Origin: Micromonospora chokoriensis
GTDB taxonomy: Bacteria > Actinomycetota > Actinomycetes > Mycobacteriales > Micromonosporaceae
Direction: 5' to 3'
DNA length: 64,000 nt
Assembly: GCF_000718555.1 (NCBI RefSeq)
Contig: NZ_JOAN01000012.1
Location: 1 to 64,000 of the forward strand
The notes below the pieces were generated by a model, which searched no databases, was not told where the DNA came from, and was given only the letters and a program-made list of their open reading frames with translations. The position numbers and the translations under genes are program-made. The number at the start of each line of letters is the position of its first letter. The stretch's first letter is position 1. Below are positions 19,225 through 27,749 of the stretch, one piece after another.

Positions 19225-19443
19225 TCACTCACGGTACGAGTCGTAGATCTCCTTGCACTTGGGGCAGACCGGAGAACCCGGCTTGGCCGCCTTGGTGACC
19301 GGGAAGGTCTCGCCGCAGAGAGCGACGACGAAAGTGCCCATGACGGCGCTCTCGGCGATCTTCTCCTTGCGGACGTAATGGAACATCTCGGGACCGGTAT
19401 CGGCGTCCTTCAGCTCTGGACGCTCGAGAACCTCTGTGCTCAC
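19225..19443 (-). CDS. DUF3039 domain-containing protein
   Basis: A 72-residue protein. GPEMFHYVRKEKIAESAVMGT is the DUF3039 signature, followed by a metal-binding-like CGE and CPKCKEIYD. Function is unknown; it is conserved in actinobacteria between sigA and sigB. The GTG at 19443 has GGAGG 7 nt upstream. It is divergent from psuG. Confidence 0.88.
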   Translation of the reverse strand: MSTEVLERPELKDADTGPEMFHYVRKEKIAESAVMGTFVVALCGETFPVTKAAKPGSPVCPKCKEIYDSYRE

Positions 19444-19531
19444 GTCTGCACCTCCAACCGTCAAGTTTGGCAGGTCATCACGGCCGGGTCCACTTGAGGC
19501 CGGTCGAGGCCCAACCCCGTACGGTGCCCGG

Positions 19532-20467
19532 GTGACTGACTTTCGCATCAGCTACGGCACCGAGGTGGCCGCAGCCCTGCGCGACGGCCGGCCCGTCGTC
19601 GCCCTGGAGAGCACCATCGTCTCGCACGGTCTGCCCCGGCCGGAGAACCTGCGGGTGGCCAGGGAGATCGAGCAGACGGTACGGGACGCCGGGGCCGTTC
19701 CGGCGACGATCGGCATGATCGCGGGTGAGTTGGTGGTCGGCCTGGACGACGCGCAGTTGACCCGGCTGGCCACGGTCGACGGCGTGACCAAGCTCTCCGT
19801 CCGCGACCTCGCGGTGGCGGCCGCGACCGGCGCGGACGGCGCGACCACGGTGGCCGCGACCAGCGCGGTGGCTGCCGCCGCCGGCATCGGGGTGTTCGCC
19901 ACCGGCGGGCTGGGTGGGGTGCACCGGGAGGCCGCGCACACCTTCGACGAGTCGGCGGACCTGGTCACCCTGGCGCAGACGCCGATCGCGGTGGTCTGCG
20001 CCGGGGTCAAGTCGATCCTCGACGTGGGCGCGACGCTGGAGCGCCTGGAGACCCTCGGGGTCGCCGTGGTCGGTTACCGCACCCGCCGATTCCCCGGCTT
20101 CTACCGCACCGACGCCGGCTTCGACCTGGACTGGTCGGTGGACTCGCCGGAGCAGGTCGCCGCCGTGCTCGCCGCCCGGGACGAGCACGCCCTGCACACC
20201 GGTGGGCTGCTCATCGCCAACCCGCTGCCGGTCGACGAGCAGCTCGACCCGGAGCTGCACGACCGGACGCTCGCCGAGGGCCTGGCCCTGCTGGAGCGGG
20301 ACGGGATCACCGGCAAGGCCGTCACCCCGTACCTGCTCGCGCACTTCCACTCGGCCACCGAGGGCGCGAGCCTGACGGTGAACGTGCGGATCATCCTGCG
20401 CAACGCCGACCTGGCGGCGCGGATCGCGGTTGCCATGGCGGCCCGCAACAGCGCCGTCCCGGCATGA
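19532..20467 (+). CDS. psuG: Pseudouridine-5'-phosphate glycosidase
   Basis: Cleaves pseudouridine 5'-phosphate to uracil and ribose 5-phosphate, the second step of pseudouridine breakdown. The 311-residue protein has full length and the family motifs ALESTIVSHGLP, the active-site stretch ATGGLGGVHR, CAGVKSILDVG and, near the C-terminus, LTVNVRIILRNA. The GTG at 19532 lies 6 nt after a TACGGT hexamer (19520-19525), suggesting a leaderless mRNA. It overlaps psuK by 4 nt. Confidence 0.93.
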   Translation: MTDFRISYGTEVAAALRDGRPVVALESTIVSHGLPRPENLRVAREIEQTVRDAGAVPATIGMIAGELVVGLDDAQLTRLATVDGVTKLSVRDLAVAAATGADGATTVAATSAVAAAAGIGVFATGGLGGVHREAAHTFDESADLVTLAQTPIAVVCAGVKSILDVGATLERLETLGVAVVGYRTRRFPGFYRTDAGFDLDWSVDSPEQVAAVLAARDEHALHTGGLLIANPLPVDEQLDPELHDRTLAEGLALLERDGITGKAVTPYLLAHFHSATEGASLTVNVRIILRNADLAARIAVAMAARNSAVPA

Positions 20468-21363
20468 CCCGACCGGCCCGGGTGGTCGTCGTCGGCGACG
20501 TGATCACCGATGTGGTCGCCGTGCTGTCCGGGCCGCTCGCGGCCGGCTCGGACACCGGGGCCGAGATCAGTCTCGGCGGCGGCGGTCAGGCGGCCAACAC
20601 CGCCGCCTGGGTCGCCGCGCAGCGGGTGGACGTCACGCTCGTCGGCGCCATCGGTGACGACGATGCCGGGCGGGACCGAGTGGCCGAGCTCGACCAGGCG
20701 GGGGTCGACTGCGCGGTCGAACGGGTCGAGGGCCTCCCGACCGGCACGGTCATCGTGTTGGCTGCCGACGACGAGCGCACCATGGTCAGCCAGCGGGGTG
20801 CGAACCTGCGGCTGAGCGCCGCGCACGTCGAGCAGGCCCTCGCGGCGGCGCCCGACGCTGGGCATCTGCACCTGTCCGCGTACACCCTGTTGGACGCCGA
20901 GTCGCGCGGCGCGGGGCTGCGGGCGTTGGCCGCCGCCCGCGAGCGCGGGCTCACCACAAGCGTCGACGCGGCCTCCGCGGCGCCGCTGCGGCGGGTCGGC
21001 GCGGCGGCGTTCCTGAGTTGGGTACGCGACATCGACCTGCTCCTGGTCAACGCGGACGAGGCCACGGTGTTGGCCGGCGGGCTGGACCCGGCGGCGCAGG
21101 GGCGGGCGCTGTCGGCGACGGCTCGGCGGGTCGTGGTCAAGCGCGGCGCGGCCGGCGCGGTCTGGGTCGACCGCACCGCGGCGGTCAGCGTGGCACCGGC
21201 CCGGCGGGTGGCGGTGGTGGACGTCACCGGGGCGGGCGACGCCTTCGCGGCCGGTCTGCTCACCGCCTGGCTCGCCGGTGCCACCCCGAGCGCGGCACTG
21301 AGCCGCGCCACCGACCTGGGCGCGCTGGCCGTCTCCACGGCCGGCGCACGGCCACAGCTCTGA
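20464..21363 (+). CDS. psuK: PfkB-family carbohydrate kinase, probable pseudouridine kinase
   Basis: A 299-residue ribokinase-like protein with the N-terminal GGGGQAANTAAW signature and the C-terminal anion-hole/catalytic motif DVTGAGDAFAAGL. Overlap with psuG (ATGA) and the pathway point to phosphorylation of pseudouridine to its 5'-phosphate. A ribokinase-type specificity is the main alternative, because PfkB members cannot be told apart by these motifs alone. Confidence 0.85.
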   Translation: MTRPARVVVVGDVITDVVAVLSGPLAAGSDTGAEISLGGGGQAANTAAWVAAQRVDVTLVGAIGDDDAGRDRVAELDQAGVDCAVERVEGLPTGTVIVLAADDERTMVSQRGANLRLSAAHVEQALAAAPDAGHLHLSAYTLLDAESRGAGLRALAAARERGLTTSVDAASAAPLRRVGAAAFLSWVRDIDLLLVNADEATVLAGGLDPAAQGRALSATARRVVVKRGAAGAVWVDRTAAVSVAPARRVAVVDVTGAGDAFAAGLLTAWLAGATPSAALSRATDLGALAVSTAGARPQL

Positions 21364-21368
21364 GTGCG

Positions 21369-21400
21369 CGAACCCTGGCCCGTTCGCGGGTCAGGGTTCG
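21369..21400. terminator. Hairpin between psuK and the DUF3099 gene
   Basis: CGAACCCTG (21369-21377) pairs with CAGGGTTCG (21392-21400) around a 14-nt loop. It overlaps the last codons of the minus-strand DUF3099 gene and follows the psuK stop by 5 nt, so it probably serves both. Confidence 0.5.
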
Positions 21401-21750
21401 ACGTCGATGACCTTGTGCGGACGTTCCTCGGCGGAGAGGCTCATCGGCGGGGTGTCGTCCTGCTGGCGGGGGTGGAACCGGTTGGCCAGCCGGTGCTCTT
21501 CCTTGGGTGGCCGGTCGTTGGCCAGCAGCACGGCCAGCCAGGGGATGAGCACCATGCCGAGGCCGCACAGCGGCAGCCACAGCCAGAGCAGTGGGGCGTT
21601 CGCACCGACCAGGATCGCGCCGACGATGATGCACAGCACCCGGATGCCCATCATCAGGACATAGCGGCGCTGGCGACTGTTGAGCTGATCGTCCTGGCTG
21701 CGCGAGGCGTCGGTGATCAGAATCGGCTGGTACGCCTGACGCTTCACCAT
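21391..21750 (-). CDS. DUF3099 membrane protein
   Basis: A 119-residue protein with two membrane helices (VLCIIVGAILVGA and LWLPLCGLGMVLIPWLAVLL) between a polar N-terminus containing LITDASRSQDDQL, the DUF3099 signature, and a cytosolic tail. Function unknown; conserved across actinobacteria. The ATG at 21750 has GAGGAGG immediately upstream. Confidence 0.87.
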   Translation of the reverse strand: MVKRQAYQPILITDASRSQDDQLNSRQRRYVLMMGIRVLCIIVGAILVGANAPLLWLWLPLCGLGMVLIPWLAVLLANDRPPKEEHRLANRFHPRQQDDTPPMSLSAEERPHKVIDVEP

Positions 21751-21841
21751 GGACCTCCTCAAGGGGGTTACGCCTCATCCTGTCACCGCAGGTCCGTGAT
21801 CAGCGAAATTCGACTCATCCCGCTGCGTGTTACGTGCGTGG

Positions 21842-21855
21842 TACGCTGCCCGACG
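21842..21855 (+). promoter_or_regulatory. Candidate leaderless promoter of the BrnT-like gene
   Basis: TACGCT at 21842-21847 lies 7 nt before the GTG at 21855. With no ribosome binding site present, this suggests transcription starts at or next to the start codon. Confidence 0.4.
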
Positions 21856-22139
21856 TGGGCAGCAGGTTCAGCTTCACCGACGAGGCGTTGGCCAACCTGA
21901 GGGTCTACGACGTCACACCCGGGGAAGTCTGGGAGGCGCTGCACAGCGCCCGACGGGTCATCCGCCATCTGGGTGACGACGTGATGGTGGTCTACGCCGC
22001 CGCCCGTCGGGGCCGCCGGCTGGCGGTGCTGCTCGCCGAGGCCGATGGCACCGACAACGACTGGGACATCCTCTCCGCCCGCGAGTTGAGCGACGTCGAG
22101 TCCAAGCGCTACGACGAGGCCGTGCGGAGATCTCGGTAG
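21855..22139 (+). CDS. BrnT-like toxin candidate
   Basis: A 94-residue protein. After FTDEALANLRVYDVTPGEVWEAL comes a beta-rich core, VMVVYAAARRGRRLAVLL, and the C-terminal WDILSARELSDVESKRYDE, which resembles the RIISAR..T..E...Y ending of BrnT RNase toxins. It is followed 17 nt later by a ribbon-helix-helix gene, the same toxin-first order as brnTA. I chose GTG 21855; GTG 21834 would add seven residues. The identification rests on pattern similarity only and the active site is not verified. Confidence 0.62.
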   Translation: MGSRFSFTDEALANLRVYDVTPGEVWEALHSARRVIRHLGDDVMVVYAAARRGRRLAVLLAEADGTDNDWDILSARELSDVESKRYDEAVRRSR

Positions 22140-22156
22140 ATGAGGAGGCCGTGACG

Positions 22157-22468
22157 ATGCACCGTGACGACGCGACCAAGCAGTTCCACGGCGGTGGCGA
22201 CCAGATCGCCGAGCTGATCGACGAGAGCCCAGCGGCGGACCTGCCCACCCCCGACACCGACGTGCCGATGGTGAGCCGCTCGGTCCGGCTGCCGCTCGAT
22301 ACCTACGAGCGGGTCCGCGCCGCCGCCGACGCCCGGGGCATCGGGGTCACCACGCTGATGCGCCAGTGGATCGAGGCGGGCTTGGCCGACCTGGACGACT
22401 CGGCCACCGTCTCGCTGGCCGACGTCCGGCGCGCGCTGGCCTCGCTGGCGCATCCCACCGCCGCCTGA
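22157..22468 (+). CDS. Ribbon-helix-helix antitoxin candidate
   Basis: A 103-residue acidic protein. Residues about 38-80 (SRSVRLPLDTYERVRAAADA then RGIGVTTLMRQWIEAGL) form a ribbon-helix-helix DNA-binding motif; the N-terminal 35 residues are acidic and probably the toxin-binding arm. The ATG at 22157 has GAGGAGG 8 nt upstream; the GTG at 22151 is too close to it. It probably neutralises the preceding BrnT-like protein and represses the pair, by analogy with BrnA. Confidence 0.65.
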   Translation: MHRDDATKQFHGGGDQIAELIDESPAADLPTPDTDVPMVSRSVRLPLDTYERVRAAADARGIGVTTLMRQWIEAGLADLDDSATVSLADVRRALASLAHPTAA

Positions 22469-22471
22469 GCG

Positions 22472-23047
22472 TCAGCCCCTCGCAGCCTTGGCGGCCGCCT
22501 TCATCTGCTGCTTGAATTCCCGCACCCGGCGCAGCGAGTCGGCGTCGGTGACGTCGGCCACCGACCGGTACGCGCCGGGGTCGCCGTAGTCTCCGGCCGC
22601 CTTCCGCCAGTCCTGCGGGGTCACCCCGAACCGCTTGCCGAGCAGGGCCACGAAGATCTGCGCCTTCTGCTTGCCGAAGCCAGGCAGCGCGGAGACCCGA
22701 CGCAGCAGCTCCGGCCCGTCGGCGACATCCGACCAGAGCAGCGCCGCGTCACCGTCGTAGCGCTCCACCAGCACCTGGCAGACCTCCTGCACCCGAGCCG
22801 CCATCGCCTTCGGGAAGCGGTGCAGCGCCGGTGGCTGGGCGAAGAGCGCGATCAGCGCCTCCAGGTCGTACCCGGCCAGCTCCGCCGCGTCCAGGTCGTG
22901 GCCGAGCCGCTGCGCCAGCACGTACGGGGAGGAGAACGCCTTCTCCATTGGCACCTGCTGGTCGAGGACCATGCCGAGGAGCAGGGCCAGCGGGCTGCGC
23001 TCCAGCAGTCGGTTGGCCTCCGGGTCGATGGGCAGCACGAGCGTCAT
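22472..23047 (-). CDS. HhH-GPD family base-excision DNA repair protein
   Basis: A 191-residue DNA-glycosylase-like protein with LGMVLDQQVPMEKAF at the N-terminus and a helix-hairpin-helix ALPGFGKQKAQIFVALL (about residues 124-140). It lacks the endonuclease-III C-terminal 4Fe-4S Cys cluster and a clear catalytic Lys after the hairpin, so it belongs to the uncharacterised actinobacterial HhH-GPD group; lesion specificity is unknown. AGGATGG precedes the ATG at 23047. Its stop lies 4 nt from that of the convergent antitoxin gene. Confidence 0.85.
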   Translation of the reverse strand: MTLVLPIDPEANRLLERSPLALLLGMVLDQQVPMEKAFSSPYVLAQRLGHDLDAAELAGYDLEALIALFAQPPALHRFPKAMAARVQEVCQVLVERYDGDAALLWSDVADGPELLRRVSALPGFGKQKAQIFVALLGKRFGVTPQDWRKAAGDYGDPGAYRSVADVTDADSLRRVREFKQQMKAAAKAARG

Positions 23048-23151
23048 GCGGACCATCCTGCCTCGCCCGCCGATCCGGGCGGACACCGACGCTCCGACAC
23101 CAACCGGCGGGTGACGCTGACCCGGGACGCGACGGCAGGCAGGATGTCGGA

Positions 23152-24636
23152 GTGGACGAACACGACATGCTGCTCTCCCCCGCCGGCATCGACGCGCTGC
23201 GGACCGCGCTGACCCGGACCGGTTTCACCAGCCACGGCATCGCCGAGCGGCTCGGCGCGCAGGCGACCGCCGCCGTCGCTCGCAACGACTATCGGGCCGC
23301 GCTGCGCGCCACCGAGGACGGCGACCCGCTCGGCACCCTGATCCGGGTGTTCATCTGCGACCAGACCGAGCCGGAGGCGGCGGTGGCCGCCGCGCTGACA
23401 CCGCTGAGCCTTCCGGAGGCGCTGGCCGGCGGGTTGGTCGAGCGCTATGGCGACGGCCTGCGTGCCGGCGTCGACCTGGAACCGTACGGGGACGACTGGT
23501 GGGTGCTCGCCGACGTGCCGGCCAGCGCACGGCCGGGGCGGCCGTTGCACGCCGAGCACGTCCTCGGCATCGGCGGGGCGACCCACACCCTGATCGGCGC
23601 GACCATGCGCCGGCCGGTCGACACCGCACTGGACCTGGGCACCGGCTCCGGCGTCCAGGCCCTGCACCTGGCCACCCACGCCCGGTCGGTGACCGCCACC
23701 GACCTCTCCGAGCGGGCGCTGCGTTTCGCCGCCACCAACGCCGCCCTCAACGGTCAGGACTGGGAGTTGCTCCGCGGCGACCTGGTCGCCCCGGTGGCCG
23801 GTCGACGGTTCGACCTGGTGGTGAGCAACCCGCCGTTCGTGGTCGGCCCGGGCACCACCACGCACGTCTACCGCGACTCGGGCCGGGTCGGTGACGCGAT
23901 CGGCGCCGAGTTGGCCGCCGCCGCCCCGGGGCTGCTCACCGAGGGCGGCACCATGCAGTACCTGGCGAACTGGGTGCACGTCGCCGGCGAGGAATGGGAC
24001 GAGCGGGTGGCCGGCTGGTTCGCCGGAACCGGGCTGGACGCCTGGGTGATCCAGCGCGAGGTGGCCGACCCGATGGCGTACGTCGACCTGTGGCTCACCG
24101 ACGCTGGCGAGAGCACCGACCCGCAGCGGATGGCCGCCTGGCTGGACTGGTTCGACGCGCACAAGGTGGAGGGGATCGGCTTCGGCATCGTGTCGCTGCG
24201 CCAGGGCGGGCACGCCGACCCGCTGGTCCGGGTGGAGGACCTGCGCCAGCGGGTGCAGCCACCGCTGGGCGATGAGATCGCCACCTGGTTCGACCGCCAG
24301 GACTTTCTCCGGGTACGCGACACCGAGGCGTTGCTCGCCGAGCGCTACCGGGCCGCCGAGGGCCTCCAGCTGCGGCAGGAGGCCACCATGGGCGACGAGG
24401 GCTGGGCGGTGGACCGGCAGGTCCTCGCGATGCCGCACGGCCTGCGCTGGACCGAGGAGGTCGACCCACTGGTGCTGGCGCTTGTCGGTGGCGCCGACGG
24501 CCGGCTGTCGCTGCGGGACCAGCTCGCCCTGCTCGCCGCCGCGCACGACGTGGAGCCCGACGAGATGGCCGAGGCCGCCGGCCCGATCGTGGCCCACCTG
24601 GTGGAGCGCGGGTTCATCGAGCCGGTGACCGCCTGA
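23152..24636 (+). CDS. SAM-dependent N-methyltransferase (PrmC/HemK-like fold)
   Basis: A 494-residue protein. Residues about 1-150 form a helical N-terminal domain, then a class I methyltransferase with motif [15 protein letters not shown] and motif [13 protein letters not shown] (NPPF) typical of enzymes methylating amide or ring nitrogen. A C-terminal domain of about 150 residues ([16 protein letters not shown]...) is specific to actinobacterial members. The substrate is not known and could be protein or rRNA. The GTG at 23152 is chosen; ATG 23167 is possible. Its stop overlaps the dtd start (TGATG). Confidence 0.83.
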   Translation: MDEHDMLLSPAGIDALRTALTRTGFTSHGIAERLGAQATAAVARNDYRAALRATEDGDPLGTLIRVFICDQTEPEAAVAAALTPLSLPEALAGGLVERYGDGLRAGVDLEPYGDDWWVLADVPASARPGRPLHAEHVLGIGGATHTLIGATMRRPVDTALDLGTGSGVQALHLATHARSVTATDLSERALRFAATNAALNGQDWELLRGDLVAPVAGRRFDLVVSNPPFVVGPGTTTHVYRDSGRVGDAIGAELAAAAPGLLTEGGTMQYLANWVHVAGEEWDERVAGWFAGTGLDAWVIQREVADPMAYVDLWLTDAGESTDPQRMAAWLDWFDAHKVEGIGFGIVSLRQGGHADPLVRVEDLRQRVQPPLGDEIATWFDRQDFLRVRDTEALLAERYRAAEGLQLRQEATMGDEGWAVDRQVLAMPHGLRWTEEVDPLVLALVGGADGRLSLRDQLALLAAAHDVEPDEMAEAAGPIVAHLVERGFIEPVTA

Positions 24637-25058
24637 TGCGTGCGGTGGTGCAGACCGTCGGGCGGGCCAGCGTGACAGTGGACGGTGAGGTGGTGGGAGC
24701 CATCGAGAATGGCCTGCTGGTGCTGCTCGGGGTGACCCACACCGACACCGCGCAGACCGCTCAGACGATGGCCCGCAAAGTGCACGAGCTGCGCATCCTG
24801 GACGGTGAGCGGTCCGCCGCCGACACCGGCGCTCCGATCCTGGTGGTCAGCCAGTTCACCCTCTACGGCGATGTCCGCAAGGGCCGCCGCCCGAGCTGGA
24901 CCGCCGCCGCCCCCGCCGAGGTCGCCGAACCCTTGGTGACAGCGGTAGTCGACGCGCTACGCGAGCGAGGAGCCAAGGTAGAGACCGGCCGCTTCCGCAC
25001 CCACATGCTTGTAGAAAGCACCAACGTAGGCCCCCAAACCCTCCTCCTAGATCTCTAA
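24636..25058 (+). CDS. dtd: D-aminoacyl-tRNA deacylase
   Basis: Removes D-amino acids (and Gly from tRNA-Ala) mischarged onto tRNA. The 140-residue protein has family length and the two active-site motifs, [18 protein letters not shown] (SQFTLYG) and, in the C-terminal NxGPxT loop, NVGPQTLLL. It overlaps the methyltransferase stop by one base, implying coupled translation. Palindrome C follows. Confidence 0.95.
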   Translation: MRAVVQTVGRASVTVDGEVVGAIENGLLVLLGVTHTDTAQTAQTMARKVHELRILDGERSAADTGAPILVVSQFTLYGDVRKGRRPSWTAAAPAEVAEPLVTAVVDALRERGAKVETGRFRTHMLVESTNVGPQTLLLDL

Positions 25059-25083
25059 CCCCCACCCACCTCACCCAACCCCG

Positions 25084-25144
25084 GTTGATCATGGAGTTAT
25101 TGCCCGCCGCCTCGGCGTGTCGAGGCAATAACTTCATGATCGAC
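25084..25144. repeat. GATC-bounded intergenic palindrome (C)
   Basis: 21-nt arms (25084-25104 and 25124-25144) pair with two mismatches, both of which become G-U or G-A oppositions in RNA; the loop is 19 nt. GATC lies near each outer end. It sits between the convergent dtd and Spo0M-like genes and shares GATCATGGAGTT with element B. Confidence 0.75.
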
Positions 25145-25190
25145 GGACGGACGGACCCCGGGGGACTCACGGACCGGGGGTGGGGTGGGG

Positions 25191-25979
25191 TTAGGAGAAG
25201 AGGCCTCGGCGGGTTAGGGACTGGCGGAGCCAGTTGTCGAGTTCGGTGGTCCAGTCGGTGCGGTCGGCCGTGGCGTGGTCGACGGTGAACCGGCCGAAGG
25301 CGTCGCGGCCCTCGGTGAAGACGCCGCCGCGCTTGTCGACCTCCAGCACCACCTGCATCTGCTGCGCGTCGGCGATGAAGGTGACCTCCAACTGGTTGAT
25401 CGAGCGGGCGTACTGCGGCGCCGGGCTGAACTCGATCTCCTGGTAGAACGGCAACGTCTGTCGTACGCCGTAGATGTGACCACGCTCCACGTCGGCGCGG
25501 GCGAACCGGAAGCCCAGCCGCAGCAACGCGTCCAGCAGTCGCTCCTGCGCCGGCAGCGGGTGCACCGATACGGCGTCCAGGTCACCCTTGTCGACGGCGC
25601 GGGCGACCTCCAACTCGGTACGCAGACCCATCGTCATCCCGTGCAGGTGCTGCCCGTACAGCTCGGTGACAGGTGTCTCCCACGGCACGTCGAAGCGGAA
25701 CGGGATGTCGTAGCGCTGACCCGGCTCCAGCCGGAACGCGCCGGTGATCTGCTGGCGGTGGAACTCCTGGGTGGTGTCGTAGTCGTTGTCGCCGCTCTCG
25801 ACCTCGACCCGGGTGACCAGGCCGAGGGTGACGTGGTCGATGTCGACCTGGTGGTCGCCGCCCACCACCTGGATGCGGCCTTCCAGCTGCCCGCCCGGGT
25901 GGCAGTTCGGGTTGGCCAGCACCGTCTCCACCGACGGGCCGCCGACGCCCATCGCCTTCATGAGCCGCTTGAAGACCAC
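25191..25979 (-). CDS. Spo0M-like (SpoOM family) protein
   Basis: A 262-residue protein of the arrestin-like SpoOM family: FKRLMKAMGVGGPSVET at the N-terminus, GGQLEGRIQVVGGDHQVDI, and the mid-protein FRLEPGQRYDIPFRFDVPWETPVT, all typical. In Bacillus the founding member affects sporulation; its actinobacterial role is unknown. The GTG at 25979 has GGAGG 7 nt upstream, better than the ATG at 25991 that contains part of this site. Confidence 0.87.
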   Translation of the reverse strand: MVFKRLMKAMGVGGPSVETVLANPNCHPGGQLEGRIQVVGGDHQVDIDHVTLGLVTRVEVESGDNDYDTTQEFHRQQITGAFRLEPGQRYDIPFRFDVPWETPVTELYGQHLHGMTMGLRTELEVARAVDKGDLDAVSVHPLPAQERLLDALLRLGFRFARADVERGHIYGVRQTLPFYQEIEFSPAPQYARSINQLEVTFIADAQQMQVVLEVDKRGGVFTEGRDAFGRFTVDHATADRTDWTTELDNWLRQSLTRRGLFS

Positions 25980-26207
25980 ACCGTCCTCCATCTGTCGTCT
26001 CGACCGACCAGAGTGGCCGACCGTCCGCAACGTAACCGGGTCAGGCAACTACACAGCGCGACGACACACCGCGCCAACGATCCGACGGAATTGCTGTCGG
26101 GTGCCCGATCGCCTCACTCCCGTTTTACGCCCCGCCCGCCAAGCTGTTGTCACACCGGCACCGTTGGGCCGGGAACACGGCACAGACGTGGAAACGGGGA
26201 GACAGAG

Positions 26208-27223
26208 ATGGTCCTGCAGATGACGGAACACCGGACGCGCCCGGCCACCACGACCGACACCGACGGGCCTCCGAGGTCCTCGTCGACCTGGACGCCACCG
26301 ACGAGCGCGGCATCTCCACCGACCTGGTCCGGGCCTACCTCAACGGCATCGGCCGGACGAAGCTGCTGACCGCAGCGCAGGAGGTCGACCTGGCTCGCCG
26401 CATCGAGGCCGGCCTGTTCGCCGACGAGAAGCTGGCCACCTGCACCCCGGTCTCCGCAGAGCTGCGCGCCGACCTGGAGCTGATCGTCGCCGAGGGCCGG
26501 GCGGCCAAGGACCACCTGTTGGAGGCGAACTTGCGGCTGGTGGTCAGCATCGCCAAGCGCTACACCGGCCGTGGCATGGCGTTTCTCGACCTGATCCAGG
26601 AGGGCAACCTCGGTCTGATCCGGGCGGTGGAGAAGTTCGACTACGCCAAGGGCTACAAGTTCTCCACGTACGCCACCTGGTGGATCCGACAGGCCATCAC
26701 CCGCGCCATGGCCGACCAGGCCCGCACCATCCGCATCCCCGTGCACATGGTCGAGCAGGTGAACCGGATGGTCCGGGCCCGCCGCGAACTGGCGGTGACG
26801 CTGGGCCGCGAACCGACGGTCGCCGAGGTGGCCCGCGCACTGGAGGTCCCGGAGATCCAGGTCATCGAGTTGATCTCCTACGACCGGGAGCCGGTCAGCC
26901 TGGACCAGGCTGTCGGCGACGACGGTGAGAGCGCGCTCGGCGACTTCGTGGCCTCGGTGGACCCGCGTAACGAGCCGGGCGACACCGCCGCCCAGGGCGA
27001 GCTGCGCAACGAGGTCAGCATCGTGCTCTCCACCCTGTCCCAGCGGGAGCAGGCGGTCATCCGGCTCCGGTTCGGTCTGGACGACGGCCGGCAGCGCACC
27101 CTGGACGAGGTGGGCCGCGAGTTCGGTCTGTCCCGGGAGCGGATCCGGCAGATTGAGAAGGTGACGCTGCTGAAGCTGCGCGCACCCGAGCGGGCCCAGC
27201 GCCTGGAGGCGTACGCCTGCTGA
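26208..27223 (+). CDS. sigB: Sigma-70 family RNA polymerase sigma factor (SigB/HrdD type), apparent frameshift near the 5' end
   Basis: Alternative sigma factor of the principal-like group. Region 1.2 ([14 protein letters not shown]), region 2 ([34 protein letters not shown]), region 3, and region 4 with [17 protein letters not shown] are all intact. The expected start is ATG 26208 ([10 protein letters not shown]) after GGGGAGA, but that frame stops at 26369 while the sigma domains run one frame over. Adding one G in the GGG at 26265-26267 restores a continuous protein of about 338 residues (...[19 protein letters not shown]...). Either a sequencing deletion or a true mutation explains this. 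Only a TTG at 26147 starts the sigma frame upstream. Confidence 0.88.
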
Positions 27224-27239
27224 CGCACCCGGTTCCCAC

Positions 27240-27272
27240 GGAAGGCCCCGGCGGTTCGCCGGGGCCTTCCGT
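27240..27272. terminator. Hairpin terminator of sigB
   Basis: A 15-bp near-perfect GC-rich stem built on GGAAGGCCCCGGCG and its complement with a 3-nt loop begins about 16 nt after the sigB stop. It is followed by GTGCTGCC and not by a T-run. Confidence 0.75.
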
Positions 27273-27331
27273 GCTGCCGGGGTGTTGACTCAGAGAGCGG
27301 CCCGTCAACCAGCGACGTGAGGAGAGCAACG

Positions 27332-27739
27332 ATGAACTGGACGTTGGAAGTGGTGATCGTCCCGGTCTCTGATGTGGACCGGGCGAAGAAGTTCTATGCC
27401 GACCAGCTCGGCTTCACCGTCGACCACGACACGGTGATCAGTGACGAGGCGCGCATCGTCCAGCTGACCCCGCCCGGCTCCGGCTGCTCGGTCGTGATCG
27501 GCAAGGGCGTCGTTCCGGATATGCCACCCGGCTCACTCAAGGGCCTGCAACTGGTGGTGCCCGACCTGAAGCGGGCCCACCGGGAGCTGGTCGAGCGGGG
27601 TGTGGAGGTCAGCGAGATCCAGGTGGTGGGTCAGAACCCCCGGCCGGTGCCGGATCCGCTGGACAACGTCGGCTTCGTCTTCTTCGCCGACCCGGACGGC
27701 AACACGTGGGGCGTCCAGCAGATCTCCAGCCGCGCCTGA
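27332..27739 (+). CDS. VOC-superfamily (glyoxalase/bleomycin-resistance-like) protein
   Basis: A 135-residue single-module vicinal-oxygen-chelate protein with SDVDRAKKFYADQLGFTV at the start and FFADPDGNTWGVQQI at the end, the typical metal-ligand Glu position being replaced by Gln here. These proteins act as dioxygenases, lyases or resistance proteins; the substrate is unknown. GAGGAGAGC precedes the ATG. It has its own transcript between sigB and the convergent Pat-like gene. Confidence 0.85.
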   Translation: MNWTLEVVIVPVSDVDRAKKFYADQLGFTVDHDTVISDEARIVQLTPPGSGCSVVIGKGVVPDMPPGSLKGLQLVVPDLKRAHRELVERGVEVSEIQVVGQNPRPVPDPLDNVGFVFFADPDGNTWGVQQISSRA

Positions 27740-27749
27740 GCGGACGCGC

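Noticed and set aside
26147..26207. TTG at 26147 as the true sigB start
   Set aside because: It gives an N-terminus ([14 protein letters not shown]) unlike sigma factors and ignores the well-placed ATG and ribosome binding site at 26208; one missing base explains the data better.
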